The notes: a model not told the origin generated them from the letters alone. A stretch of DNA of 14,069 bases from Flavobacteriaceae bacterium UBA3478 (GCA_002381155.1 DFQX01000013.1:1-14069), one strand, 5' to 3'; counted from the first letter of the stretch, positions 1-8,431 are shown. Program-made: numbers and translations.

Positions 1-1359
1 CTCATCAAGACCCCATAGATGGCGAACATTATCAAACGTAAAGTCGCCCTTATTACGATAAACTGCATTTGGAACTGCAGAAGACGGCATTAAATCAATG
101 AGGGCCGTAACCGCCTCTTCGCCCTGACGCATCTGCTGTCTTAAAGACTCCTCGTTCGCATTATAGGTTAGATAATCGCGATCAAGGAGATCTTTGAAAA
201 TCCCATTACTAACATAGATGTCTCGATACCCGTCATTATCCATATCAAATAGAAGAGAAGCCCAACTCCATTCGGTAGCTGAAACACCCAATTGTCTACC
301 TACCTCATAAAATCGATTATCTAAATTGCGCTGTAAAACATTACGAGAATACTGCTTGTGATACCCCATCTCGCCTGCGAGTTGAAACTTATCCCAAGAC
401 TCAAATACTTGCTTAGACTTCTGGCGGGCTAAAGATTCAGGCAACATTTCTGTTACCATAATATCGGGGCGCAAGTCATTATCTAAATCAGCAGCATCGG
501 CACCCATAGAACCCATAGATAAGGCATCGAAATAACTATTTGAAGATTCGATAAACCCCTCACCACTTTGATTGATATAGAGGTAATCCTTTTCGAAATA
601 ATCATTAGAAATGAAAAGATCTGGCCAGTGATCACCGTTAAAATCTGAAAGAGTAATACCTAATCCAAAGCCTATTGCCGAAGAATACACACCTTTCTCG
701 GCGGATACGGGAACAAAAAATCCATCCCGATTTTCTAATAACTGATTCCCATCTTCAGAGGCAATCTCTCTTTGGCCTTCAATCAGATCATAAGCACCAA
801 CCGATCGGATAGAATTATTCAACAAGTAAACATCTAAGTCTTCATCACCGTCATAATCAAAAAAAGCTGCCTGAACAGAAAGACCAGTAATATCCAAGCC
901 ATAAGAAGCGGCAGCCTCGGTAAAGGTTAGATCACCATTATTAATAAAAAGTTCATTATACCTGCGTTCTCCACCCGGCTTACCCGATTTGGAAACATAT
1001 AAATCTAAAAATCCATCATTATTGATATCAACAAAGGTTGAACCTGCACTCCAATTAGACTCACAAGCAACCCCAGCGCTTGCGGTAATATCCTCAAATT
1101 GAAAGCTGCCTTTATTCAAATAGAGCTTATTAGAAACTAAATTCCCAGTGAAATAAATATCAACCAATCCATCGTTATTGATATCACCTAATGCAACACC
1201 CCCTCCATTAAAGAAGTTACGATAGGTATAGGGGTTAAAATCTTCGGTAAAATAAAGCGTATTCTGAAAATCTATTCCAGTATCAGAACGCTTTAAAAAC
1301 AAAGACTCAGAACCCGTACAACCAGCAAATAGTAAGGCTATAAGGACAAGCACTCTCAT
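1..1359 (-). CDS. VCBS/FG-GAP repeat lipoprotein, C-terminus beyond the window
   Basis: The reading frame is open from an ATG at 1359 to the left edge, giving the first 453 residues. The N-terminus has a short hydrophobic stretch ending in LLFAGC, so Cys14 is a plausible lipidation site and the protein is probably exported and membrane-anchored. The rest carries at least six Asp-rich calcium-binding loops of the FG-GAP/VCBS type, at about residues 59-67 (DINNDGLVD), 111-119, 168-176, 239-247, 291-299 and 372-380. Such repeats build a beta-propeller. In Bacteroidota, proteins of this kind are usually about 1,100 residues long, often end in an ASPIC/UnbV domain and often sit beside SusC/SusD pairs; the C-terminal part cannot be seen here. 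Its position just downstream of susD suggests a surface partner of that uptake system, which is inference. A terminator and a possible promoter separate it from susD, so it may be expressed partly on its own. Confidence 0.88.
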   Translation of the reverse strand, partial: MRVLVLIALLFAGCTGSESLFLKRSDTGIDFQNTLYFTEDFNPYTYRNFFNGGGVALGDINNDGLVDIYFTGNLVSNKLYLNKGSFQFEDITASAGVACESNWSAGSTFVDINNDGFLDLYVSKSGKPGGERRYNELFINNGDLTFTEAAASYGLDITGLSVQAAFFDYDGDEDLDVYLLNNSIRSVGAYDLIEGQREIASEDGNQLLENRDGFFVPVSAEKGVYSSAIGFGLGITLSDFNGDHWPDLFISNDYFEKDYLYINQSGEGFIESSNSYFDALSMGSMGADAADLDNDLRPDIMVTEMLPESLARQKSKQVFESWDKFQLAGEMGYHKQYSRNVLQRNLDNRFYEVGRQLGVSATEWSWASLLFDMDNDGYRDIYVSNGIFKDLLDRDYLTYNANEESLRQQMRQGEEAVTALIDLMPSSAVPNAVYRNKGDFTFDNVRHLWGLDE

Positions 1360-1387
1360 AGGTGAAAAAAATCTTCTGGAATAACGA

Positions 1388-1418
1388 GCAATTTAGCCAA
1401 GATTAACGGCTTATAAAA
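1388..1418 (-). promoter_or_regulatory. Possible Bacteroidota-type promoter for the VCBS lipoprotein gene
   Basis: On the minus strand TTTT (1415-1418) and TAAATTGC (1388-1395) are separated by exactly 19 bases. This partly matches the Bacteroidota consensus TTTG-N19-TAnnTTTG, with three mismatched positions. It lies between the susD terminator and the start codon at 1359, which is where a promoter is needed if the terminator is efficient. The match is imperfect and the region AT-rich, so the call is weak. Confidence 0.28.
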
Positions 1419-1446
1419 GGAATAGTGCGCGAAAAAAATGGATGAA

Positions 1447-1477
1447 AATAAAAAGGGCGGCCCGATGGGCCGCCCTT
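1447..1477 (-). terminator. Rho-independent terminator after susD
   Basis: An 11-bp perfect GC-rich stem (AAGGGCGGCCC at 1453-1463 pairing with 1467-1477) closes a 3-base loop. In the minus-strand transcript it is followed by a U-rich run (complement of 1447-1454). It begins about 20 bases past the susD stop codon and separates susC/susD from the downstream VCBS lipoprotein gene. Confidence 0.9.
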
Positions 1478-1497
1478 GTCTTATGAAAATCGATGGT

Positions 1498-3090
1498 TTA
1501 GTAACCAGGATTTTGAGTAAGGTTAGAGTTAGCTGTAAGCTGTTCTGTTGGGATGGGCATAAGCTGTCTGTGAGCTGCAGAGGCACCTTTCTCCCACCAA
1601 GATTGACCCCACTTACCGAAACGGATAAGGTCAGTACGTCGAGAAGCTTCTTGGAACATTTCACGACCACGCTCAGCTAAGAACTGATCAGCAGTTATGC
1701 TGCTCATTGCTGAAACACCAGCTCTTGCGCGGATAGCATTAACCTCTGGTAGAGCAAGTGACCAGTTACCAGCATCACGAGCAACAGCCTCAGCATGAAT
1801 TAGGTGAAGATCACCTAAACGAACGATTGGGTAGTCGTTGTTCATGTCTGGACGACCAAACTGCTGGAAGCTGAATTTACCTAGACGGTAACCACCTGTA
1901 CGAGCAGCGTTTGGCTCAAGCTCATTAACCGATAGTGAATAACTAATCTCAGGAGATGCAGTATCAGATGCAAGATCCACAAGCGCATTTCCACCATAGT
2001 CTAATTGAGCACCAGCGATGAAATTAGCCTTTTTACGAGCATCACCGTCTTCATAAGAGTTCACAAACTCTTCAAGTGCTACATAACCATTCCATGGCTG
2101 AGCCTGGAAGTTCCAAGTATACTGAGAAGCGTAGTGAAGGGTCATTTTAGCAAAGTTCATACCACCTGCAGTAGCCTCATCATACTTAACAGACCAGATA
2201 ATTTCTGGGTTGTTTTCATTGGTTGGTGAGAAGACAGCTGCATAACCAGTAAGGTTAACAGGATCCGAAGCGACCGAAGGACGTCTTCCTAAGTTCGGTA
2301 CAGAAACTGAAGAATCAGATAAACGGTAAGGGCCGTTATCGATCACGTAACCAGCAGCCGCAGCAGCGTCAGCATAGCGAGCAGTACCCGTGTATACCTC
2401 AGCATTTAAATAAAGCTTTGATAGAATACCTAAAGCCGCATGTCTGTTAATTCTATACTTATTATCACCGGTACCTAAGCTAGAGTTTTCCAGACCAGCA
2501 AGATCAAACCCACCGCTCATTCCTAGAGCTGAAAGTAATTCACCTTCAATCCAGTTGAAAACAGCCGTCCTTGACGACTGAGTATTAGATCCTGAACCAT
2601 TAGCAATAACGATGTTACCGTATAAGTCCATTAATCTCCAGTGTAGGTAAGCACGAACAACTTTTGCTTGTGCCATTTGGTCAGCATTTAGTCCTGAATT
2701 TGCAATAGCGTTGTTAACAGCTGCAATAGAACCGTATTGCTGTGCCCATGTTCCGGTAATAGGACCGTTAGCAGGAGTCCAAGTGTGACGGTGCATATCT
2801 AACCAGATACCACCATCATACCAGTCACCACCTTTTTGAGTTACCGCCATCTCATCAGTTGAAACCGACTGAACTGAGAAGTAACCACCGTGGTTAGCAG
2901 TACCACCGTTACGAACTGCATCAAATACTGCAGTAAGAACGTCACTACCACCACCGGCAGCACCGGTAGAGATTCCCTCTACAGAGAAATCTTGTGTAAG
3001 ATCCCCTACGAGGTCCTCTTCAAGATCGGTACAAGAGTAGGTTAAACCTACAAGTCCGAAACCTAATAGAAGTTTGTGTAAGTTTTTCAT
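1498..3090 (-). CDS. SusD/RagB-family outer-membrane nutrient-binding lipoprotein
   Basis: This 530-residue protein is the surface lipoprotein partner of the SusC channel encoded just upstream. SusD proteins cap the SusC barrel and help capture an oligomeric nutrient. The N-terminus is a signal peptide ending in LTYSC, with Cys20 as the likely lipidated residue; Tyr at the -2 position is unusual. The following TDLEED is acidic, as in Bacteroidota lipoproteins sent to the cell surface. Family hallmarks appear in order: a TPR-like helical segment (AALGILSKLYLNAEVYTG), NNPEIIW in the middle, RLGDLHLIHAEAV, INAIRARAG-like VNAIRARAGV, the ERGREMFQEASRRTDLIRFG stretch, and the terminal LMPIPTEQL followed by LTQNPGY. 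Length is normal for the family. It starts 13 bases after the susC stop and has no promoter of its own, so the two are co-transcribed. The ligand cannot be deduced: SusD proteins bind glycans, peptides or other compounds. Confidence 0.96.
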   Translation of the reverse strand: MKNLHKLLLGFGLVGLTYSCTDLEEDLVGDLTQDFSVEGISTGAAGGGSDVLTAVFDAVRNGGTANHGGYFSVQSVSTDEMAVTQKGGDWYDGGIWLDMHRHTWTPANGPITGTWAQQYGSIAAVNNAIANSGLNADQMAQAKVVRAYLHWRLMDLYGNIVIANGSGSNTQSSRTAVFNWIEGELLSALGMSGGFDLAGLENSSLGTGDNKYRINRHAALGILSKLYLNAEVYTGTARYADAAAAAGYVIDNGPYRLSDSSVSVPNLGRRPSVASDPVNLTGYAAVFSPTNENNPEIIWSVKYDEATAGGMNFAKMTLHYASQYTWNFQAQPWNGYVALEEFVNSYEDGDARKKANFIAGAQLDYGGNALVDLASDTASPEISYSLSVNELEPNAARTGGYRLGKFSFQQFGRPDMNNDYPIVRLGDLHLIHAEAVARDAGNWSLALPEVNAIRARAGVSAMSSITADQFLAERGREMFQEASRRTDLIRFGKWGQSWWEKGASAAHRQLMPIPTEQLTANSNLTQNPGY

Positions 3091-3103
3091 ATCAATTTTA
3101 TTA

Positions 3104-6007
3104 TTAGAAGTTAATGTTTACACCTAAGGTGAACGAACGTGCAGAGTAGTAGCTATTTCTACGATCGATACCAGGAGCAAGTGGGTTACCGTCTAAAAGA
3201 TCGAATAACGCTGGCTCAGGATCAGATCCAGTATAGTTAGTAATCACGAACGCATTCTGTACGTTAAGTGATAAGTTCACGTTATCAGTGATAGGACGTG
3301 AAACAGTAAGGTTATCTAACTTGAAGAAGTCAGCTTTCTCAACATATAAAGAAGAGAAGTTTGCGTTCTTAATCGCGTCGTTAGCAAGCTCAGTGTTGAT
3401 GTAGTTGTATGATTTCTGAGAACCTACACGTGGCTCATAGAATGCACGGAAGGTGTTCACTAAGCTGTGACCAAATGCACCTCTAAAAAATGCATTAACC
3501 GTGTATTTACCAAGAGTAAGTTGGTTAGACCATCCTAATTCTAAATCAGGAATACCACTACCTAATACATCGAAGTCAACGTTTTCGTCAAGTGCGTTGT
3601 TTTGACCAACTACTAATTGACCATCACCGTTTACATCAACGAAGTTCTGAGAACCGTTAGTAACTGTACCGTCCCAAACTGGACCCCAGATTTGACCGAT
3701 TTCTTCACCTACTTTAACACGAGTTACGAAAGTATCATTCTGACCTGGAGCACCTAGGTTACCGAATTTATCAGCATCCTGAACATACTCATCAAGAACC
3801 ACTTTGTTACGTGAAAGAACAATACCCGTAGTATAATTGTCAGTCACGTCATAGTTTAGAGCTAATTCAACACCATCAGATGATAATTGACCAGCATTCT
3901 CGAAACGACGATCGAAACCGTAAACTGCAGCATCTACGATACGGTTGATGATGAAGTCTTTCGAAGTTTGTTGGTAAATATCAAGTGTAGCAGAGAAACG
4001 ATCCATAGTTAAATCGATACCGAAATTAAGCTCAGCTTTCTCCTCCCACTTAAGATTAGGGTTAGCAGCACGTAGAAGACCAGTAGATCCACCAGCAGAG
4101 CCGCCACCACCCCAAGACCATCCACGGATTTCTTGAGAAAGACCGTATCCGCCTGGAAGGTTACCAGTTACCCCGTAAGAAGCACGAGCCTTAAGCTGTT
4201 GAACACCTTCTAAACCAAGGAAAGAGTTTAAGTCAGCACCTAAACCAACAGCTGGGAAAGTACCCCAACGGTTATCAGCACCAAGCTTAGTTGAACCTTC
4301 ACGACGAACAGACGCATTCAAGTAGAAGTTGTCAGCGATTGTCATGTTTAGTCGAGCAAAGTAAGCTTCGATTTCAGTATCAGGGTTTCTTGAAGAATTC
4401 GCAGAAATTAAACCTGCATTTAATAAGTCTTGAGAGTACTCAATCGCATCGATGTAATCGATTTGATCACCAGGGAAATCACCTAAAGAGAAGTATACTT
4501 CATTGTAGTTCTCTTTCTGGTAAGAATAACCTCCAGTAACTGCGATGTTCATGTTGTCATAAGACTTTCTCCAAGTAGCATAAGCTTCGTTTAATTGGAA
4601 ATCGAAGTTGTTCTCATAGAACTGAGCTGAACCCTTACGAACAGGAGAATCAGCACCACCATTCCATAGAGAAGTAGTTCTATAGTATAGACGGTTTGCA
4701 TAGTCAGTAGTCTGAACCGCAGAACGGAAGTAAGCAGTTAAGTTATCATTAACGCTGTACGCTAAATCAACACCGTAGTTAAGCTCACGACGCTCACCGT
4801 TATTAATGTTCTGCTTGATAATAGAAACTGGGTTGTAAGAATCAAATAAACCTAAAGTTTCAAAGTATCCACCAAACTGAGCGCCATTGAATGCATAAGG
4901 AGCGTTAGCTGCTAATACAGGAGCAGTTGGGTTATATAATGTAGCATAACGAAGTGCCTCGTTGAAACCATTTTGCTGATCTCTCTGAGTAAACGAAGTG
5001 TTGAAGTTAATTCTCAGCTTGTCGTTAAGGGCACGAGTTGAAAAGTTTAAACGTGTGTTAAACTGCTCAAAACCGTTATTTAGAAGAATACCTTCTGCAT
5101 CACGAATGTTTGCAGAAACGCGGTATGAAGTAGAACCGTTTCCACCTGCCGCAGAAATGTTATGAATCTGAGTGAATGCATCACGAGTCACCTCATCAAT
5201 CCAGTCAGTCTTAGACCCTAAATCACGACCACCAGCAGCAACAAACTCTTCTGGGCTCATGTAATCGATCTGGTTAAGAATACCAGAAGTAGAGAATTGA
5301 CCGTTGTAGCTGATTTGAGTTGCACCAGCTTTACCAGACTTAGTAGTAACAAGGATTACCCCTGAAGATCCACGAGAACCGTAAATTGCAGCAGCAGAAG
5401 CATCTTTAAGAACGTTGATGCTCTCGATATCGCTAGGGTCAACGTTGTTAAGTGAAGCTCCGATTACCCCATCGATAACTACAAGAGGAGAAGAGTTCGC
5501 ACCAATAGTCGAAAGACCACGAAGACGAATTACCGCTCCCGCGTTAGGGTTACCACCTCTGTTGTAGATCTGAAGACCTGCAACCTTACCTTGAAGTAGT
5601 TGAGAAGCATCGTTGATAGCTCCTTTGTTGAACGATTCCTCGTCCACAGAAACTACCGCAGAAGTTATTTCTTTTTGTTGCTGAGAACCGTAACCAGTGA
5701 TTACAACCTCCTCAAGCACGTTGCCCAACTCAAGCACTACATTAATAGTACTCTGGTTGCCAACAGTGATTTCTTGTGCAGTGTAACCTACATAAGAAAA
5801 CACAAGTACATCTCCTGCACCAGCTGAAATCGAATAGTTACCATCGAAGTCTGCTGTAGTACCCGTAGCTGTACCTTTAACTACGACTGTTGCACCTGGT
5901 AGTGGTCCCTGATTGTCAGAAACAGTACCTGAAACAGTCTGCGCTTCTGTGATACCGAAACACAATAGTGCCGCGAAAAACAGAAAACCTTTAAGCATCA
6001 TTTTCAT
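3104..6007 (-). CDS. SusC/RagA-family TonB-dependent outer-membrane transporter
   Basis: This 967-residue protein is a TonB-dependent channel that imports nutrients across the outer membrane with its SusD partner. Residues 1-22 form a signal peptide (cleavage near ITEA/QT). Residues 24 to about 95 form a carboxypeptidase D regulatory-like domain (SGTVSDNQGPLPGATV, then DFDGNYSI). A short EEVVITGYG segment at 99-107 precedes the plug (about 108-228), which shows LQGKVAGLQIYN, IRLRGLSTIG, PLVVIDGV and the SusC signature SRGSSGVILVTTKSG. The remainder is the beta-barrel, including a family-typical DVNGDGQ motif, and the protein ends in Phe as outer-membrane barrels do. It lies toward the short end of the SusC size range. 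It is the first gene of the susC-susD unit, with a candidate promoter about 37 bases upstream. No hydrolase is adjacent, so the cargo is unknown. Confidence 0.97.
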   Translation of the reverse strand: MKMMLKGFLFFAALLCFGITEAQTVSGTVSDNQGPLPGATVVVKGTATGTTADFDGNYSISAGAGDVLVFSYVGYTAQEITVGNQSTINVVLELGNVLEEVVITGYGSQQQKEITSAVVSVDEESFNKGAINDASQLLQGKVAGLQIYNRGGNPNAGAVIRLRGLSTIGANSSPLVVIDGVIGASLNNVDPSDIESINVLKDASAAAIYGSRGSSGVILVTTKSGKAGATQISYNGQFSTSGILNQIDYMSPEEFVAAGGRDLGSKTDWIDEVTRDAFTQIHNISAAGGNGSTSYRVSANIRDAEGILLNNGFEQFNTRLNFSTRALNDKLRINFNTSFTQRDQQNGFNEALRYATLYNPTAPVLAANAPYAFNGAQFGGYFETLGLFDSYNPVSIIKQNINNGERRELNYGVDLAYSVNDNLTAYFRSAVQTTDYANRLYYRTTSLWNGGADSPVRKGSAQFYENNFDFQLNEAYATWRKSYDNMNIAVTGGYSYQKENYNEVYFSLGDFPGDQIDYIDAIEYSQDLLNAGLISANSSRNPDTEIEAYFARLNMTIADNFYLNASVRREGSTKLGADNRWGTFPAVGLGADLNSFLGLEGVQQLKARASYGVTGNLPGGYGLSQEIRGWSWGGGGSAGGSTGLLRAANPNLKWEEKAELNFGIDLTMDRFSATLDIYQQTSKDFIINRIVDAAVYGFDRRFENAGQLSSDGVELALNYDVTDNYTTGIVLSRNKVVLDEYVQDADKFGNLGAPGQNDTFVTRVKVGEEIGQIWGPVWDGTVTNGSQNFVDVNGDGQLVVGQNNALDENVDFDVLGSGIPDLELGWSNQLTLGKYTVNAFFRGAFGHSLVNTFRAFYEPRVGSQKSYNYINTELANDAIKNANFSSLYVEKADFFKLDNLTVSRPITDNVNLSLNVQNAFVITNYTGSDPEPALFDLLDGNPLAPGIDRRNSYYSARSFTLGVNINF

Positions 6008-6043
6008 AAGAGTAAAGTTTAAGTTTAGTTTATTTTCTAGGCG

Positions 6044-6074
6044 TTAAAATAATGCAAAAATTAACGCATGCAAA
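6044..6074 (-). promoter_or_regulatory. Probable promoter of susC-susD
   Basis: On the minus strand a perfect TTTG (6071-6074) is followed after exactly 19 bases by TATTTTAA (6044-6051). This matches the Bacteroidota consensus TTTG-N19-TAnnTTTG except for the last two bases. Transcription would start near 6037, giving a leader of about 30 bases before the ATG at 6007. No Shine-Dalgarno sequence is present, which is normal in this phylum. Confidence 0.45.
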
Positions 6075-6119
6075 ATATCGGACACCAAATAAGCCTATAT
6101 TTGCATTTTTTCACAGCAT

Positions 6120-6138
6120 AATTACCATATCGGTAATT
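6120..6138. promoter_or_regulatory. Inverted repeat upstream of susC, candidate operator
   Basis: AATTACC (6120-6126) and GGTAATT (6132-6138) form a perfect 7-bp inverted repeat with a 5-base spacer. It lies about 46 bases upstream of the candidate -33 element of susC, where an activator or repressor could bind. It lacks the length and U-tract of a terminator. No regulator is encoded in the window, so the binding protein is unknown. Confidence 0.35.
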
Positions 6139-6224
6139 TTTTCACACTTTTTTGAAATCGAACTTTTGATTTTGCCGTCTGATTGAAGTTAAAATAGCGC
6201 AAAAAAACAGAGTGTCGTTCAACA

Positions 6225-6249
6225 AAAAAGCCGCACAAGGCGGCTTTTT
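6225..6249 (-). terminator. Terminator after the SulP gene (symmetrical, could work both ways)
   Basis: A GCCGC/GCGGC stem (6230-6234 with 6240-6244) with a 5-base loop is flanked by five or more A residues on the left and five T residues on the right, so transcripts from either strand would have a U-tract. It starts 24 bases after the SulP stop codon and insulates the downstream susC promoter region. Confidence 0.85.
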
Positions 6250-6272
6250 AGCACTGAAATTAACTTCAGAGC

Positions 6273-7802
6273 TTAAATTTTGTCTGCTACCACTTTATAG
6301 GTAGGATCTTCAATAATGTTGACTTCTATTAAACTTTCTGCATTTTTTATCAATTTCAAGCAGTCTTTACTAAGGTGTTTTAAATGAATTTTCTTCCCTG
6401 ATTTAGCGTAACGTTCTGTAACCTTATTTAGAGCTTCAATAGCTGACATATCAACGACACGACTCTCTGCAAAGTCAATCACAACCTCATCAGGATCGCC
6501 GGCTACATCGAACTTTTCATTGAAAGCCGCAACAGAACCAAAGAAAAGTGGACCGTAAATTTCATAGTGCTTAACTCCTGATTCGTCGATTCGCTTACGG
6601 GCACGAATTCTAACCGCATTATCCCATGCAAAACCAAGGGCAGCAATAATAACACCAACGATAACAGCAAGGGCAAGATTGTGAAGGAGTACCGTTACTA
6701 AAGTCACTAATACCATTACAAAAACATCGGACTTGGGCATTTTATTGAACGTTCGTAGGCTAGCCCACTCGAATGTTCCTATCGATACCATAATCATGAG
6801 CCCGGTGAGGGCAGCCATAGGTACACGCTCGATAAGAGATGAACCAAACATCACAAAACTCAGAAGCCCGATAGCAGCAACGATTCCCGAAAGACGTGCT
6901 CGGGCTCCGTTAGAAACGTTAATGAGTGATTGTCCGATCATAGCGCATCCGCCCATTCCAGAAAACATTCCCGAAAGGGTATTAGCAACCCCTTGAGCTA
7001 AAGCCTCTTTATTGGCAGAACCTCTTGTTTCGGTAATCTCATCTACAATATTAAGGGTAAGTAGACTCTCTATCAGCCCAACACCCGCAATAATTAGTGA
7101 ATAGGGAGCTATCAATTTCAAGGACTCAAAACTCCAATCAATTGCCGGAATATGAAAGGGCAAAAAACCTCCTTTGATAGATGCGATATCACCAACAGTA
7201 CGGGTATCTAAATTAAAGAAGGTTACCAACCCGAAAATGATAAGTATAGCTGCAAGTGATGAGGGTACAACTTTGGTAAGTTTTGGCAAGAAATGAATAA
7301 TAAGCATGGTAAGGGCTACCAATCCAAGAAGGAGGTATAAAGAAGAACCTTCTAGCCAATTTCCTGAGACATCCTTAAACTGAGCCAATTGAGACATGAA
7401 AATGATAATAGCTAGACCATTAACAAATCCAAAAATCACCGGATGGGGCACCAAACGAATAAACTTACCTAGGCGCAATAGCCCAAACAAGATCTGAATT
7501 AGACCCGCTAAAACCACAGCCGCAAAGACGTATTCGACACCGTGTGATTGAACTAGTGAAACAAGGACTACAGCGACAGCACCAGTAGCACCTGAAATCA
7601 TACCAGGTCGGCCACCGAAAACAGATGTAACCAAAGCCATCACAACAGCAGCATACAAGCCAGTTAATGGAGAGAGACCAGCAATTAATGCAAAAGCAAC
7701 AGCCTCAGGAACCAGAGCTCAAGCAACTGTTATACCCGACAGAATTTCGGTTTTGTAGCTAAAGGTGTAAGTAAAGTCGAAAAGTCTTAGATACTTCTTC
7801 AT
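6273..7802 (-). pseudogene. SulP-family anion transporter with in-frame TGA at codon 28
   Basis: Read from the ATG at 7802, the frame encodes a typical SulP permease of 509 codons, but codon 28 is TGA (7719-7721). The 27 residues before it (ending ILSGITVA) and the residues after it (ALVPEAVAFALIAG) together make the expected first membrane segment; family members usually have a small hydrophobic residue, commonly Leu, at the interrupted position. The downstream part is intact: many hydrophobic segments, GGRPGMISGATGA, GGCAMIGQSLINV, and a C-terminal STAS domain over about the last 90 residues (VVIDFAESRVVDMSAIEAL). SulP proteins import sulfate, bicarbonate or dicarboxylates across the inner membrane; this sequence does not reveal which. 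Reinitiation at TTG 7658 or ATG 7640 would yield about 455-461 residues lacking the first segment, probably inactive. One base change from TTA would explain the TGA, so a recent mutation or a sequencing error are both possible. Confidence 0.82.
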
Positions 7803-7841
7803 TTCGCGTTTTTGATTGATGGCGCGAAAATAGGGCTTTAT

Positions 7842-8348
7842 TTAAGATTGAACCCCAAGAAGGTAACGTCGCTCAACCCATTTAAAACTGTAGAAAAGGA
7901 TAGCAGCGTAAAAAAGATCACCTAATAGGGCATTTCTAAAAAATGGGATAGCTGCTGTATAGCAAGCGATGATGCCCTCGATGGTCAATGGGTATCCAAG
8001 CAACCATACACCAAAATTAGAAATAATAAAAAAGGCAAGCGATGAAGACAAGACGGTAAGTAAATTCATTTTCTGAGACCATTGTCCTATAAAAACAACC
8101 ATAGCAAATGAAGCGTAAACAAACCAGCTAATGGTATAGAAGCCAAGGATTACATCAGAAAGGATCATCACGGTAAAAGGTACCGCGAAGGCGAGTGCCT
8201 TATTTTTAAAGTGACGTCCTGCAAAAAGTGCTGTGGCCGTCACCGCAGTGAAATTAGGTAAGTGCGGTATGAGTCGGCTGAGTATTGCGATCAATACAAA
8301 GGCGATCAGTAATTTTTCTCTAGAAGAAAGGGTTTGCAGTCGATTCAT
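7842..8348 (-). CDS. DUF6580-like multi-pass membrane protein, putative transporter
   Basis: The protein has 168 residues from the ATG at 8348; a TTG at 8366 would add six residues but is less likely. It is strongly hydrophobic with about five or six membrane segments, beginning with LLIAFVLIAILSRLIPHLPNF. The pattern NFTAVTATALFAGRHF, then PFTVMILSDVILGFY, SNFGVWLLGYP and AIPFFRNALLGDLFYAAILF resembles the DUF6580 family of putative transport proteins from memory; that assignment has not been searched. The size and fold recall small substrate-binding membrane subunits, but no substrate can be named. It lies between the katG terminator and the SulP gene, with a 39-base gap to the latter, so the two could share a transcript. 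Confidence 0.8.
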   Translation of the reverse strand: MNRLQTLSSREKLLIAFVLIAILSRLIPHLPNFTAVTATALFAGRHFKNKALAFAVPFTVMILSDVILGFYTISWFVYASFAMVVFIGQWSQKMNLLTVLSSSLAFFIISNFGVWLLGYPLTIEGIIACYTAAIPFFRNALLGDLFYAAILFYSFKWVERRYLLGVQS

Positions 8349-8350
8349 GC

Positions 8351-8363
8351 TGCGAAGATCGCA
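8351..8363. repeat. Short inverted repeat beside the start codon of the membrane protein gene
   Basis: TGCGA (8351-8355) and TCGCA (8359-8363) are perfect inverted copies around a 3-base centre and sit two bases upstream of the ATG at 8348. In mRNA this could form a small hairpin next to the start codon, or it may be chance. Confidence 0.25.
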
Positions 8364-8375
8364 CAACTTTAATTA

Positions 8376-8411
8376 AAAACAAAAGCCCTGAAAGTCATAC
8401 TTTCAGGGCTT
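8376..8411 (-). terminator. Strong Rho-independent terminator after katG
   Basis: A 13-bp perfect stem (AAGCCCTGAAAGT at 8383-8395 pairing with 8399-8411) closes a 3-base loop. On the minus strand it is followed by TTTTGTTTTT, a good U-tract. It starts 20 bases after the katG stop codon, making katG the last gene of its transcript. Confidence 0.92.
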
Positions 8412-8431
8412 AAGCTAAACTCGAAAATGAA

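Noticed and set aside
1356..1670. Minus-strand frame overlapping the end of susD and the terminator
   Set aside because: It overlaps susD in another frame, crosses the terminator hairpin and has no family features.
1438..1680. Plus-strand open frame near the left end, and the other plus-strand frames of 66-153 codons across the window
   Set aside because: All are antisense to clear minus-strand genes, show no recognisable domain and have compositions expected of shadow frames.
6273..7658. SulP as an intact 461-residue gene starting at TTG 7658
   Set aside because: The homologous sequence extends upstream through the TGA to an ATG at 7802, and the shorter form would lack the first membrane segment.
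7719..7721. TGA in the SulP frame as a recoded Trp or selenocysteine codon
   Set aside because: All other genes use TGG for Trp and the SulP family normally has a small hydrophobic residue here. No selenocysteine insertion element was evident after the codon, and a residue in the middle of a membrane segment gives no reason for selenocysteine.
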